Shown: positions 23,173 to 35,448 of the stretch, piece after piece
How positions within the stretch are numbered: position 1 is the first letter of the stretch
Layout: each line of letters starts with the position of its first letter
Notes under the pieces: generated by a model
What the model was told of the DNA's origin: nothing
The model's input: the letters and a program-made list of their open reading frames with translations, nothing else
Database searches by the model: none
Program-made: the position numbers and the translations under genes
Assembly (NCBI GenBank): GCA_019022495.1
Contig: JAFEKR010000021.1
Location: forward strand, 806,001 to 870,000
Direction of reading: 5' to 3'
Source of the DNA: Epichloe hybrida
Lineage: Eukaryota; Ascomycota; Sordariomycetes; Hypocreales; Clavicipitaceae
DNA length: 64,000 bases

Positions 23173-25640
23173 TCAACTGTGCAGACCACCTGTTCGTTCT
23201 CTCATCAATTCTCGTCGCTTCTTATCTTTCGCTGTAAAAGAGAGAAAGTAAAAAAAAAAATTGCATTAGTCTTCGAGTTAACTAAACTTCATATATCCGT
23301 GGGGAAACAACTTACCGCCGTCAAAGACGAGAAACTCGTGTAGTGCCGAGCCAGCAGGGACCATGGGCAGTACGGGTACCTTCTTATCCGTGACAACTTC
23401 CAAGAGAGCAGGTCCATCAGTGTTGATCAACCACTTCAAGTATTCGACAGTGTCCGCAGGGTTAACAAGGCGGCGTGACTGGATGCGCATGGATTCGGCC
23501 AATTTCATAAAGTCGGGGTTGACCTGATGGGTATGAGCATAACGATCCTCGTAGAAGAGGTTCTGCCATTGGGTGACCATGCCCTGTTCTTCGTTGTTCA
23601 AGACAATAATCTTGACGCCAATGTTGAACTGAGAGGCAGTAGCCAGCTCGGTGAGCGTCATGCCGAATGACGCATCACCGTCGATATCGATCACAAGGGC
23701 ATCGGGCTGGGCAACCTTGGCACCAATAGCGGCAGGCAGACCGTAACCCATAGTTCCAAGACCTCCCGAGGTGATCATGGATCGGGGATGTCTCCATCGG
23801 AAGTGCTGAGCAGTCCACATCTGGTGTTGGCCAACACCAGTAGCAATGTACGTCTTGTGCTTGAGTTCGGCCGTCAACTTACTCAACTCCTCGATGAGCG
23901 TCTGCGGCTTGATCGAACCACCTCGCTCAGATCGTTCGTAGTGAGAGAGCGGCCACTTCTCCTTCCACGCCCGGATCTTGTCAAACCAGGGCTTGCGGTC
24001 CTCCATCGATCGCGACTCGACATCAGGCAAAAGAAGCTTCACGTTAGTGGCTACGTCACCCTCAACTGCCTCGGTGGCCTGTACAACCTTGTTGATGTTC
24101 TTGGGCATGATCTCGAAATGGACGATTCCACCTCGTTTTTGAGCAGCTGCTGCCTTTGCGCCAGGGGCAAACTTGGCAATATTCAGGGTGACGCGATCGT
24201 CAAAGCGGCTGCCGAGAGCAATGATCAAATCAGCTTCTTGCATTGCCATGTTCGCGTAGGCTGAGCCATGCATGCCCAGCATATGTAGGGACTTCTCGTC
24301 GAGCTCGTCGAATCCTCCGAGGCCTTGCAGAGTCGTAGTGACCGGGATAGAGCACTTGTCGGCCAAGTCCTTCAGAATCTCGGGTCCGTTCTCAGACTGG
24401 ATGATTCCTTGGCCTGCATAGATGACAGGCTGCTTGGCAATGTTGATGAGGTCTGCCACACGCTTGAGGGAAGCCTGGAGCTGCTTTTGACTGTGGTGCA
24501 TGGCGGCGCGGGATGCTGCGCTGGGCAGAGAAGGAAGGGCGGTTTCTGTGGGGATGGCTTTTCTCAAGATACCGGCGGTGACGTCCTTGGGCAAGTCGAC
24601 AAGGACGGGGCCAGGACGACCAGATGTGGCAATCTCGAAGGCTTCGTTGATTCGGCGGGGCAGCTCGGCAACGTTCTTGACCATGACATTCCACTTGGTG
24701 CAAGCACGAGAGATGCCAACGACATCAGCTTCTTGGAAGGCATCGCTTCCGATTGCCGTGGTAGGAACCTGACCGCAGAACACAACCAGAGGCGTTCCAT
24801 CCGACAAGGCATCCTGCATCGGGGTGATGACATTGGTGGCGCCGGGACCAGAAGTAACGAGGACGACGCCGGGTTTGCCGCTGGCTCTGGCATAGCCTTC
24901 AGCCATGTGACCGGCGCCTTGTTCATGCCTAGGCAGGATGAAGTCGAAGTGTTTTGAGTTGTAAATGGCATCGAAAACGGGGAGAATAGCACCACCAGGG
25001 TAGCCAACTGGAAAGGGGGAAAACGTGACTCAAGTTAGCCAACAGAGCAAGCAGTCCACAAAGCTGGGGAGGGCATCATGCGTGGGGGGAAGCCTGCAAC
25101 GTACAAATATGCTTCACATCGTGCCTCAACATCATCTCATGGAAGATTTCGCCTCCGGTTTTGCCGATAAACCTGGAAAAAAATTTGGTGAGCCCCTAGT
25201 CCAAGCATCATAACTAAATTCTTTGTGGCGCCAAATGTCGGTGGCAATCGAGGGCTATACTATACGTACGACTCATCCATGTCGTTTTTGGACTGATTTG
25301 CCAACGGCTGGACATGGCTTTGACTGTCTATGTTGAAAGCAGGACTCGGTACAGCGCGCACGCGACTGTTGGTTGTTCAGCGTAGGTCCTGACCATCTTG
25401 ACGAGATTCGCATGAAGGATCGGCCGATGCCGGAGCAGGCGTGCACCAGGACCCTGAAAGGGTGCGACGAATATGTACTTACGGCGCGGAAGAAGTAGCA
25501 GTTGCGACAGTGGCCTGGTTTCGTTGAGCTGAAGGAATCGTTCTTGAGGCTTTGATGGTAGTGGGAGAGGTCGTCGAGGTGAATGAGCGAGTTTGGCCCG
25601 CGGCCTTTAGGGCCTTGGAGGCCTGGCGACTTCGGAGCAT
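23173..25640 (-). CDS. ILV2: Acetolactate synthase catalytic subunit
   Basis: This thiamine-diphosphate enzyme condenses two pyruvates to acetolactate, or pyruvate with 2-ketobutyrate, the first common step of valine, leucine and isoleucine synthesis, in mitochondria. Five exons join in frame: 25640-25483, 25365-25270, 25172-25105, 25007-23316 and 23231-23173, with introns of 117, 97, 97 and 84 bp, giving 690 residues. The N-terminus is Arg/Ser/Thr-rich without acids (MLRSRQASKALKA), a mitochondrial presequence. Key features are FGYPGGAILPVFD, the catalytic Glu136 in PRHEQGAGHMAEG, and the cofactor-binding GDASFGM...IVLNNEEQG block near the C-terminus. The last exon encodes only KDKKRRELMRERTGGLHS and the stop. 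An in-frame ATG farther upstream (25823) would lengthen the presequence and is less likely. A Gcn4/CPC1-type site lies 5' of the gene. Confidence 0.95.
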
Positions 25641-27202
25641 CGTGAGAGGCGACTTGAGAGAGAGGAGAAGAGGGAACTGCTTGGTTGAGAAACGCAGATC
25701 CGGCTCGATGCCTCGAGGGAGAGGGTATTCTGCCGGCCGGGTCGTTTCACACAAAGGTGGGTGAAGGAGAGTAGATGCAGGAAAGGTATTGCAGTTCCTG
25801 TTCCTGAACGGCGGCTTGAGCAAACTTTGAAGGTGCGAAGGAAAAAAAAATGTGGGAGGTGGCGATGCGCAGCGCGAGAATGGATTGACCAGTCATGTCA
25901 TCCATCAGTCAGTCGCTCCAGGGCCGGCCGACCAGCGGAGACTGACCGACCGACTGACTGACTGACTCACTGCTATGGACAAACAAACTACAGCGCCCTG
26001 GATAGATAGTAGTAGAGAGCAACTCACCGGGAGGGAGCTGCATGTGCGCGCACCAATTGCCGAGGTGGCATCCCTCGCGGTTCTAGTTGACGTTTATTAA
26101 TACAACGGAAGCCTGAGCAATGCCTCTCTTCCTTTCCTTCCCTTCCTTGGAAGTTGTACAACATATGCTGTTCTCTCTATTCTCTCCTGCTCGAGATGCG
26201 TCCGCTTTCTGCAGCGACGGGCTGGGCTTCCGCAACTGCATCCGCATCTGCATCTGTAATTGGAATTTTGATAAATGTCTGTCACTAATGCCAAAGCTAC
26301 TGTGGCTTCGTTTTGAGAGAGCATCCATGAACGGAGAATATCTTTCTTCGCCAAAAGTCATGAAAAAAAACATCGACTTCTGCATTGACACGTTATTGTA
26401 TGCGGTCTCGGCCACCGCCCGCCCCACTCAATATTGCCCTCTCGGGCCTGCACATCATTGTACATGTCACCACCGGCGGCCACTTTACTTTACTCGAACC
26501 CTTGAAAGGTTGACTCTAACCTGCTCATATGTCGACTGCGGTACACGAACGAATTCAAACCACATTTTGCTTCGTTGCATCCTAATACTCCATATGACTT
26601 TATCTGTTCCAGGCATGAAATCCAAAACCTAGGAGCGATGCTGAAAAATGACTGTATTCAAATGCGCCTCCGACAGGCCACGTCGAATATAAAATATCCC
26701 TCCCCTCTGTCTATAGTTTTTCCCAAACTCCCGTAATGGTACATTCGCAATGACTTTATGCATGTAACTCTCGCACATTCAGTGTGATGAGACAATTACA
26801 AATGTAACGAGAAAATGCCAAAGCGCAGGTCAAAGAAGAAGAACAGATGACACAAGGAGATGAGAGCGTAATGTAAATAGGACCATAATCAGCGACGAGG
26901 CATATCAGGTGATATAGAGGAGCGTTGCAACGTGAGTTGTAGCATAACAAGTAGATAATTTTTCAAACAGAAACAGCTGATTTTGGGTGGGTTGCAACAA
27001 GATCCTGGGTATTGATTGCAAAGAAATAGGCCGTCCGGTTGATGAATCATTATCGAGTACAAAAAGACGTTGGAGATGCGGGCTCTGTTTCGTGAACGGG
27101 AAACGATAGCCGAGCCAATGAACATACGAACGTAAATCACAGATTCGCATTCGGAGTCGTAGAAGATAACAATACAATATCATGGGGATCGGTTTCTGTT
27201 GC
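25641..27202. other. Gene-free stretch: ILV2 upstream region and 3' flank of the zinc-finger gene
   Basis: The part near 25641-26100 is the presumptive ILV2 promoter and leader, with GACTGACT repeats and a TGACTCA site. A 170-codon frame on the plus strand (26120-26632) and opposing frames were judged chance: they have mixed composition and no domain. The rest shows nothing I can support. Confidence 0.45.
25963..25969. promoter_or_regulatory. Gcn4/CPC1-type site TGACTCA upstream of ILV2
   Basis: A perfect palindromic TGACTCA lies about 320 bp before the ILV2 start codon. This is the binding sequence of the bZIP activator of general amino-acid control (Gcn4, CPC1, CpcA), which regulates ILV genes in fungi. 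A second copy lies in ILV2 intron 3 (25026-25032). Confidence 0.55.
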
Positions 27203-29084
27203 CTACAGGCCTAGCATTGTAGGCGCCATCTCTTGAGGGATCGGGCTTTCGTGGGGTGCAGCTTTCTTGGTGGGCCGTAGGCTTTCCATGCTGACCACTC
27301 TGCTCCAAGATGCTGGCCGCTTGTGAGGGACTGGCGTCGCAGGCCGAACCATCGACGTCTGGCTTGTGTTTATGGAATAATCGTAAACGCCGTGAGAAAC
27401 GGGAACTTGGTGGGCATATGGATCGAACGACTCCTCCATACTGTAGTAAGACTGATGCGGATTCTGCTCCATCTGCATGGCGTACATCATAGGCCCGCCA
27501 ACAGGTGTGTTGATCTGCTTTGGCAACCCTTGTGGCGCATCGGGAGCAAACTTGGGCGCATCCACGGGCCAGGCAGTTTCGTTTGGGATCGGAAACGGTG
27601 TGCCGGGATGAGGACCAGTCGCCACATCATCGCCCATGACAGTGTCTACATGGCTGCTACTGGGTCTTGAAGTGGGAGGAGCAGTGCTGGCGGCGGATGT
27701 CGGAACGCTGGTAAGGGCGCTGGTAGGGGTACTGGTAGGTCCTTTCGCACTGGCGGGGGTTTGGGGGCGAGACGAGCGTTTTCCCTGTCGGCTAGGTAGT
27801 CTGAAGACCGTTGTGGCTATACTTGACCGGCTTCTTGCAGTGGTAAGGGTTGATGTGTCGTCCTCCATCTTGGGACTTTCCGTAGTCCCGGCATTGTGGT
27901 CGGGGGAATTAATCGGGCAGGAGTCGCGATAAGGAAGCTGAAAGTATACATCGATTTCGCCCGGCGGAGGAGTGGCTGGATTGGTGAATGGCGCAGTTCC
28001 GAGGATGAAAGCCAGTCGAACCAGATTCGAGATGTCGTTTCCCAGGTGGCGGCATTCCAGCATACGCTTCAGGTCTCCAGACGAGCGAGGCCGCCAGCAG
28101 AGCTGCTGTCGTTTTTCCTTCGGCCAGATGCAAGTCTTCCATATTGATTTTACCTGGGGCTGTCTCATCAAATTCTGGACCTGTATACGGAACTCCCAGT
28201 CCTTGACATCAAATCCATCTTCGAAATGTTTGGCAATATGCTCGAAATGCCTATCTCGGGTGGCGGAGGCATCTTCGGCTGATTGAGCTTCGAACAAATG
28301 TTCTTTGCACGTGGCGAAGCCGCAGGAAAAGACGAGCTGGGCGCATAGATCCGTTCGTGCTGTGCTATTGGGCAGCGCTTTCATACGATGTGCTTCTTTA
28401 GCGTGAGTACTGTACGCCCGCTCAGTAGAAAAGGTCAAACGACAGCCCTTTGTACGACAGATCCAAACGACATCAGCTCCATGGAAATTGTGCAGGTGTT
28501 TCTTAAAGTCGCTTTTTCGTCCGAACCCTACCGGGCTATTGTCGAGGAAGCACATGGGACACTGATACTTCTTGGAAGTTGGAGCCGCCAGTCGTGGAGA
28601 CGGGTGAGAGATGATGTCTCCTGGAGGTAAAGGTGATGGGTCTGCAGCTGGTGAATCCAGCCACGATCGCTCGCCAATCTTGCTTGGTTCTGGGTCGTGC
28701 ATGGATGAAATTTCGTGAGACAACTCTGGCCATGTATACTGTGTGTGAATAGACGCATCATCCGATCTGCAATGGGATACGTCCGACCCAGTCCAAGCCA
28801 ATGATGAAGCGCTAACACTGCTGAGGAGAGTGCTCGTTGAAAAGGATGAGTCACCCGCTAGAATGAAGCAGGACTCGCATCAGCTTCGGTCCATTTTTGC
28901 TCGAACTCATGCATGTCACAACGTAGGCGTAGATCAACTTACATGATGCTGGAGATCCGGTCAAAGCACACAACAGGCTGGGAATTCCATATCGCTGGAC
29001 CAGCCTTAACAGTTGCTGTCGATCTTCGTCCGCCAAAGGCCGCACGTTGGCGTCATCTTGTGGTTGATTCTGGTACTGAAACAT
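27203..29084 (-). CDS. C2H2 zinc-finger protein, putative transcription factor
   Basis: Exons are 29084-28943 and 28857-27203, separated by an 85-bp intron (GTAAGT...CTAG), giving 598 residues. The N-terminal segment (about residues 18-45, DEDRQQLLRLVQRYGIPSLL) is a predicted helix found in fungal zinc-finger proteins. The zinc-finger region begins with YQCPMCFLDN and has HLHNFHG, then CRTKGC...HAKEAH, consistent with two C2H2-type fingers, the second degenerate in spacing. A Cys-rich block (CAQLVFSCGFATC) and a long helical region follow. The C-terminal ~250 residues are Pro/Ser/Thr-rich and low in complexity, with short KRSSRP and KKAAPHE basic patches that may direct nuclear import. Targets are unknown, and no pathway neighbour is evident. 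Confidence 0.8.
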
Positions 29085-30807
29085 GGTAAGGTTACTGCAA
29101 CGGGGACATAAACTGCATCCAGTTTTGGTGTTATCACAGCGTCGCGAAAACCGAGTGTCCTGAATCCTGATCGAACCAACTGAGAGTGGGCCTCACCACG
29201 CGCGCAACGGCGCGATGGGCAAAGCAGGAAGAGAATGAAGTCGAGAAGCGGCCAAATAGTGAAAAACTGAGTTGCGCGGCGTCTTATAACACAGACAGGC
29301 TCGTGGATTGTCGAGACGCGCAAATCGCCGTCCAAGAAACAAATCAGAGCCGGGCGCAGTCTTGAGCTTTGCCAGCACCGAGAAAAGTTAAAACGGGCGT
29401 CGTTGGCCGAGATGGGGGTTGTGGTTAAAAATGTAAAAGGTGAGAAAGGATGATATTTTGTGAAGAAGCTGGGTCAGGCCACCCAAATGACAATGGAATT
29501 CGATGGAGGAGGAGTTGGACAAGTGCAGGAAGGAATTGCAGGATTTGATGGGGAATGGGAGACGCGAGGGAAAGAGTGATGGAAGTTGGTTGGGACAATG
29601 AATTGATTGTTGGCTTCTAGAAGATGTCAGCGAAGAATCAGACCACTTGGGCTGCACGGGAAGGTGCAATTGTCGACTCATCAACACGTCCCTCTCCTCT
29701 CAGGCACGACCCCTCGATTATTACGCGATTGCCATCTCCTCTGCCAGCGTCTTAATTCCCTCTTCAGTCCGAGCTGGGGGTGGTTGACGAATAGGTCATC
29801 TTTCTTCATGGGTTATCCCCGTCGCTCAACCATCGGCAGCACGACAGGGACGTCGTTTCAGGAACGGCGTCTTTTCCCACCGCAGTCTGAAACGCCTTGG
29901 TTGCAGACTACCCCATGTCGCGACAATGCGGCAAGGCATGAGCAGGCATGGGCCGGGGCAACACACCAAATTCGCTCTCCCTGGCCTCCAAGTTGGACAC
30001 TCTGTTTAAAATGAGGTGCGAGTGGCCTGGCAGTGGTAGGGGGCTGGCTGGCTTCCACGTTATGCTTCTGCCGCCCTTCTAGAAGAACGACGCATTGGGC
30101 TCGGCTGGTATGGTATCAGACAAGGCCTGCAAGAACTGTTTCCAGTGTTTGTGCGTGTGTGTGCGTGTGTGCAGTTTCTCGCCCTCATGCCAGCCTAGCT
30201 CGTTCTGAAAACTCCCCAAAGAGACAGAAGTCGGCGGGTCTACGTTTCGCCCCTGGAAATAGTCCGAATTCCAAAGGAGAATAGCCCATCTTCATCTTCA
30301 TGCTATGCGCCAAGTACGGAGTACTCCGCAGGGGCAATGCCACGATAGATTATTAGCTAGATCGCTCACGCAGTATTAGAGACTTGGGAGCATCAACGAC
30401 TACATGCATAACATGCATAGGCAGGAGCACCTCCGAGTGAACCCTCTGATACTCGGCTCCAAAACCACTGCTTGCTGGTCGATACATAAGTTGATGGTTC
30501 GGTAGCGCCGTCATTAGTGCGTGATGTCGCGAAAGTCAAAGTCTGGACCCATTCTTGACACTCAAAAGCTTGTTCACAAATGGATTATGTCGCGAAAAGA
30601 GACACATGACTCGGATCATGTCGAGAGGATAATGGAATCAACCCCGCTCAGTCTGCGTGAGAATTATTCATGCCTCAGAGCGCACATGCAAAGAGACGCA
30701 GATGCACCATCACTTTCAATGTTTACCAAGTCGGGTCAGGCACAGGAAAGAATGAAGCATGAACAGCTATCATGTACCCTGCCCGTTCGAGTGCATTACC
30801 ACGGCAT

Positions 30808-30858
30808 GCATGTATGTATGTATATGTATGTATGTATATATGTTTATGTATATATGTA
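30808..30858. repeat. TATG/TATA microsatellite
   Basis: This is an irregular run of ATGTATGT and TATATATG units in gene-free DNA. Confidence 0.85.
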
Positions 30859-32089
30859 GTAAGACGCCACATAAATGCTGTACGGCTGCATCCTCTCGGC
30901 CCGGCACATCATCCTAGGACGCTATATGAAGTTGGTTATTATTAACGCCGGGCCAAACTTCTTTTCTCTGCGGATTGCTCCGTAACACAAAGTACAACAT
31001 ACGATAGGTGGTATCAGACCCTCCCCTGCACCCATCGGCATCACCGTCCGTTGCAGAAACGGGCGGAGACGGTGCAGGGGCCACTTGGTGTTACATATGT
31101 ACATACACATAAGAAACGGGTTGTGGTTGTATTAGAAATGTGAACGAACGGATCGGCAGGAGCCTTGTGGGAATAAATTGCTCGTCGACATTTTTACGTT
31201 TCCCATTCATTGCCCTCGTCTATTATTAATCGTCCGTGACCCCCGCGATGCAACAAGACCTGCTCCGTAATGCATGCGACACCGTCTGTTTCGTCCCAGA
31301 CCGAAAGCGTCAACCCAATGACAATGCAGCGGGTCCCCGACTTGTCAATCACATACGGATTAATCCGTAATCCGTACACCGAATCGCTGCCTGGCCGTGA
31401 CTGACCGAGCCAATCTGCGAAGATACATTGAAGTGCAGGACAACGCTCCTCAACGTGTCGCCGCCTTGCCTAAGCTCGAGATGAGTGGTGAGCGCATCTT
31501 CGCACATGCCGAATCTTCCACGTGAATTTTTTTTTTTTCGGGAGAAACGCTCCTCCAGCTGCATCTTAGACCTGGCGATGGTGGAAAAAGACTGGGGAAA
31601 ATGAGCCAGAAAGACGGATGGACCTGGGATCGTTGCATGTGTACAAAGCGACTGTCAGTTCCGCGAGACAACAGGTTGTGCTCTGGCCGTTGCAGTGCTG
31701 CTCAGATCATACCCTCCGCCTCCGGCCGGTGAGGAATTGTATACATTGCCATCTGCGAATACAGTGTCCCATCCAGCCCTCGCGGCCGGGATGTACGCCG
31801 GCCGTTTCGGTATGCTTGCCGCTGCCGCTCATGTGTCCACATGCATGCCGTGGAAGCTTACCGGGTTGACGACCGACTCGGGTTCGTGTGTCACGGCAAC
31901 ATCACCGGAGATTGACCATACATGGCCGAGTTTGGACCGATATAGAAATAGAGCAGCCGAGCTGGATTTGGAGGTCGCAATCCCGCTCCTGCGTCGGGGT
32001 GATTGGCTTGGTGTTGTCGTCGGTCGACAAGTCCAACCCCGAATGAAGGGATCTCGACAGAGCGCTGCATCTGCTGTGCCTGGTGGTGG

Positions 32090-32216
32090 CTGCATGGTCT
32101 GGTCTCATAGCGTACGGCCCGGTCTTCATGTTGTGGAAGTTCTCTATGTGTCGCCTGAGATGATCGCGACGCGTGCAAGTGATCCGCAAGCACTGTCTGA
32201 TTTCCAAGGTGCCCAA
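32090..32216 (-). pseudogene. Possible C2H2 zinc-finger fragment
   Basis: The minus strand reads CTRRDHLRRHIENFH, which resembles the helix and two His ligands of a C2H2 finger (DHLRRH...H). Two Cys lie upstream, but their spacing to the first His does not fit the usual C-x2-4-C-x12-H, and the Phe position is Cys. Flanking frames change repeatedly. It could be a broken gene, an exon of a gene whose structure I could not resolve, or chance. Confidence 0.25.
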
Positions 32217-32740
32217 GGCATCACTGCCGATCCGCGGTCAGAGGTTGATTGCCGACTTTGTCCTTTGTTAAGAGTAAGATTTCTGGAACCCGTACGCCTC
32301 GGATTCGGGGCCAGATTGATATTGAAAAAACTCGGCCGCCAGGCGGCAACCCTTCCGGTTGAGGTTATCTCGTCATACTCGGTGATGCAATTTCGCAAGA
32401 ATCGAGTCCGGTCCGCTCGTACTGCTAGTGATGAGCACTTTCAATTCTTTCCCGTTGCTGTTCATGGCTTGGTTCATTCGCGGTGTTAGTGATGGCTCGG
32501 AAGCCCGGGATTTTATGCCATGACTTGTCTTGCCCAGGAAGCGACAAGCGCCGCTGATAGGCCTAATAATCTTGGGATCTTGATGCAAGTCCAATCGATA
32601 AGGCCCGGTGATCAAGCCAACATGCAGTGATGGCCGCCATGGCCCATGTATGGGTGGGTAATTAATTGCCGGGGACTCGGGAGGGGGGAATCGACGATCT
32701 CCTCACATGGGGGGGGATGAGGGGGGAGGGCGTTCTTGAG

Positions 32741-33088
32741 CAACACGTAAACATGCAGTAGTGATTTTTCAATCATGCAGTAGTAGCTAGGCCCAAAATG
32801 GAAGAGGTACCCGCGCACGCAAATTTATTGGGGGAGTGACCTCCTGTAATTCATGTATTTTATTGAATGTGCACAGGAGAGGAAAACGCGTTTTTAGGCT
32901 TCTTTTAGAGATACAAAGCTTCTATTACGGCCTATAGTAATTCCATAGAGTAGACTAGCAAGTTCCTATGCCCTAAGAATCATAGGAGGTCACTTATCTT
33001 ATAAATTTACGTGGAAAGATACCTCTTCCATTTTGGGCCTAGTTACTACTGCATGATTGAAAAATCACTACTGCATGTTTACGTGTTG
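32741..33088. mobile_element. MITE with about 120-bp inverted termini and 9-bp target duplication (Mutator-like)
   Basis: CAACACGTAAACATGCAGTA and the following ~50 bp at the left end recur inverted at the right end with one or two mismatches. Weaker inverted similarity extends to about 120 bp per arm (GTGACCTCCT pairs inside). The element is flanked on both sides by GTTCTTGAG (32732-32740 and 33089-33097). A 9-bp duplication with long inverted termini is the hallmark of Mutator-like elements. hAT (8 bp) is the alternative if the first G is coincidental. No transposase is encoded. Confidence 0.85.
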
Positions 33089-33097
33089 GTTCTTGAG

Positions 33098-33787
33098 ATC
33101 GTCGCCAAGTGACAAGTCATTAAGCTACTCATCAGCCGTCCTGACAAAGTGACAGACGGGAAGATTTCATTTGTAAAGGGGACGGCCACCCAATGACATT
33201 CCGCCGGGCTTTTGTTCGCTCCCCACGAACTTTGAGGAAAAGCATGTACTGGCGCTTTCACTCCGTAAATGATAAAAGGTTTCTTTTCATCCTTTTTCCC
33301 ATCTAAAATTTCCTACCTAGTCCATTTTTTTATCCATTCCGCCCATTGCAACCGGCATTCAGCTTGGCGGGAAACGTGACGAGGGTTTGCACGACAAGTG
33401 GTCTGAGCCCATTCTCCTGGTGTTTTATCCAGTCGACGTTTCATGGCCTGCCTATCCGCAGGCTTGTCATTTCTCACAGGCATACACCGAAACGTTTGTA
33501 GGGTTTTCTGATTCCGAGATCATTCGGTACAGCCGCTGCAAGGGAGTCTCTGCTCATCACGTACATTGTTTCATGTGACAAGTGCGTCTATTTTCTGTCT
33601 GAACGTTGTAGAGCGAGTCAATCATCCAAAGCCCAAATCCGAATGATACTCGTCACTCCATCGCATAAAGCGCGCAGGTTTCTATCAACAATGTGAGCGT
33701 TACGGTTCTTTCTGTTCTCACACAAACGACCGGTTTCGATAACAGTTGATTTGATGACTTCGAAACTCTCAGAAAATGGCATTATGC
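33098..33787. other. Gene-free stretch, 3' flank of GAL1
   Basis: This holds only short frames with no recognisable domain. It lies between the MITE and the galactokinase stop codon. Confidence 0.4.
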
Positions 33788-35448
33788 TTAGCTGACAGTC
33801 TGGTCGTTCACCAAGTACAAGGCACTGCCTCCTGCTGGCTTGCTCACCACCATAGCCTGCTGCTTTTGCTCGTCTGTCAGCCGCATTTTGGAGAAGTACT
33901 CCCGTTCCAGCGCTGATTTAACGTCATCGACTTTGTTGACTGACACCAGGTGAACGCTGCAACCTCCCCAGCCAGCTCCCGTCTGCCGGCTGCCGTATGA
34001 TCCAGCTCTCAGTGCAATTCGGCAAATGTCGTCATTTTCGGGGCAACTGTTCTCATAAAGTACGCGGCAAGACTCCTGCGTATCATTCATAAGTTTTCCT
34101 AGCTCTTGGTTGAACAAAGTCGTGTCTGATGCCCCCGTGTGAAGCGGTCGTTCCAGGAGTGTGTAAAATTTCAGTACGCGCAAGGCTTCGGTGAAGACGT
34201 GAAGAGCACGTTGTCGCAATTTGAAGCGGTCTGCTCGCACGGGTATTTTGCTCATGAACCGGCTCTCCAGTTCAGGAACGGTCAAGTTGAGGACCTTGGC
34301 AATTTCGTCCCGCGTGTAGCCTTCCTCCTGGGTTAGTGTCTCCTTGGTGACTGCGATCAGCTTTTCGAGTTCCTCTTCCTTCGTCAGACTTTTCGCGGCT
34401 GAGTAGTCGGATGCGTTAGCGTGGTAGAAGTAGGTGTCGTGAAAGCCTTGAAGACTGATTCCCAATGGGCCGGCGTCCTCGGGAAGCTCCGTGCCGGGCG
34501 GGTTCAAAACTGCATTCAGGTATACTGCGGCAAAGCTGACCTCGACGACGCGAAGATTGTAGTGAATAGGGCCAGTGACATGCTTGTTCGCCGTGACAAA
34601 GCTCTGTGCAATGAGGAAGCACAGCTCTGGGTTCGTCGGCGGCAATTTGACGGTGCGTGCCTCCAGTTGAGGGCTGAATGATACAAAAAGCGCCGAACCT
34701 TGCTCGGAAAACACAGAAGCAGCCTGGTCCATGCTATGGGCTCTCCCGTGTCAGTCATTTGAGATTGTGTTGCCTTGCGCTTCGTTTTGCGACAAGCACG
34801 GGATGCATCTTACCCTCCTGAATTGACACCTACAGCGCGTTCGCTGACGATGGCCAGTTCAGTCAATTCCTTCTTGTCAACGACATGCTCCCCATTGGCG
34901 TGCATAACTGCCAGTGCACTCGTTGAAACAACTGCGGCGCTTGAGCTCAGGCCGCCGCCCACGGGCACTGTGCCGTCGACCATAATTTCCATGTTGCAGG
35001 CTCTGAAGCCATTCCCATGCTTCTTTCTCAGCAACTCCAACGCACCTCGCAGGCCACTCTTGAAGTAGTTTGTCCACTCGAACTTGGTAGCGTCGATTTC
35101 GAGGCTACCATCAAGAGGAACCCCGAACTCGCTTGCGGGAAATTTGGAACTTTCTACGTTGGAAATTTTGACTTTGAACGTAGAAGCTCCTTCTGCTGTT
35201 GGAGTGGCCGCTACTGCCATGATAGCGTCGGCCGTAATGGCCATGGGCAGGACTGAATACAGCGAATAATCAATATGCTCGCCAATTATGTTGACTCGTC
35301 CGGGAGATCTTGCGATGAAGCTTGCGTTGTGGTCATAGACCTGGGCGAACGTGGTGAGCAGCGCATTCCATCGGGGCCCTTCGGTAGGCAAGGCTGCGTT
35401 TGGGTAAATGTCCGCCAAAGACTTCGCGACAGGGACCGGACCGGACAT
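33788..35448 (-). CDS. GAL1: Galactokinase (GHMP kinase)
   Basis: This enzyme phosphorylates alpha-D-galactose to galactose-1-phosphate with ATP, the first step of the Leloir pathway, in the cytosol. Exons are 35448-34814 and 34733-33788. The 80-bp intron falls inside the NSGG-MDQ motif, and the frame joins exactly, giving 526 residues, the fungal family length. Signatures are GRVNIIGEHIDY (residues 50-61, galactose binding), the GHMP ATP loop VPVGGGLSSSAA (161-172), catalytic Asp214 in GGMDQA, and the C-terminal motif GSRQTGAGWGG. All key residues are present. The Gal3-type regulatory paralogue of yeast is less likely, because the GLSSSAA loop is intact. No GAL7 or GAL10 gene is adjacent, as is usual in filamentous ascomycetes. 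Confidence 0.95.

Larger units (their letters stand above)
29085..32740. other. Gene-free 3.6-kb stretch
   Basis: I find no gene I can support. The region has a TATG/TATA microsatellite at 30808-30858 and GTGTGTGCG repeats near 30150-30175. Open frames of 60-264 codons overlap on both strands around 31695-32490. The longest plus-strand one (31695-32489) has no domain. The minus strand there carries a short zinc-finger-like segment described separately. A poly-T run occurs at about 31527-31538. Confidence 0.45.

Noticed and set aside
25641..25823. Alternative upstream start for ILV2 at 25823
   Set aside because: The upstream addition contains acidic residues and a PxL-rich stretch unlike a mitochondrial presequence. 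MLRSRQ at 25640 fits the family start.
26120..26632. 170-codon plus-strand frame between ILV2 and the zinc-finger gene
   Set aside because: The frame has no domain, repeats Cys/Leu/Thr-rich composition without structure, and opposes other frames of similar length. I judged it a chance frame in flanking DNA.
31695..32489. 264-codon plus-strand frame
   Set aside because: No recognisable family or motif. The minus strand of the same DNA carries frames of comparable length and a zinc-finger-like segment, so the plus frame is probably a shadow.
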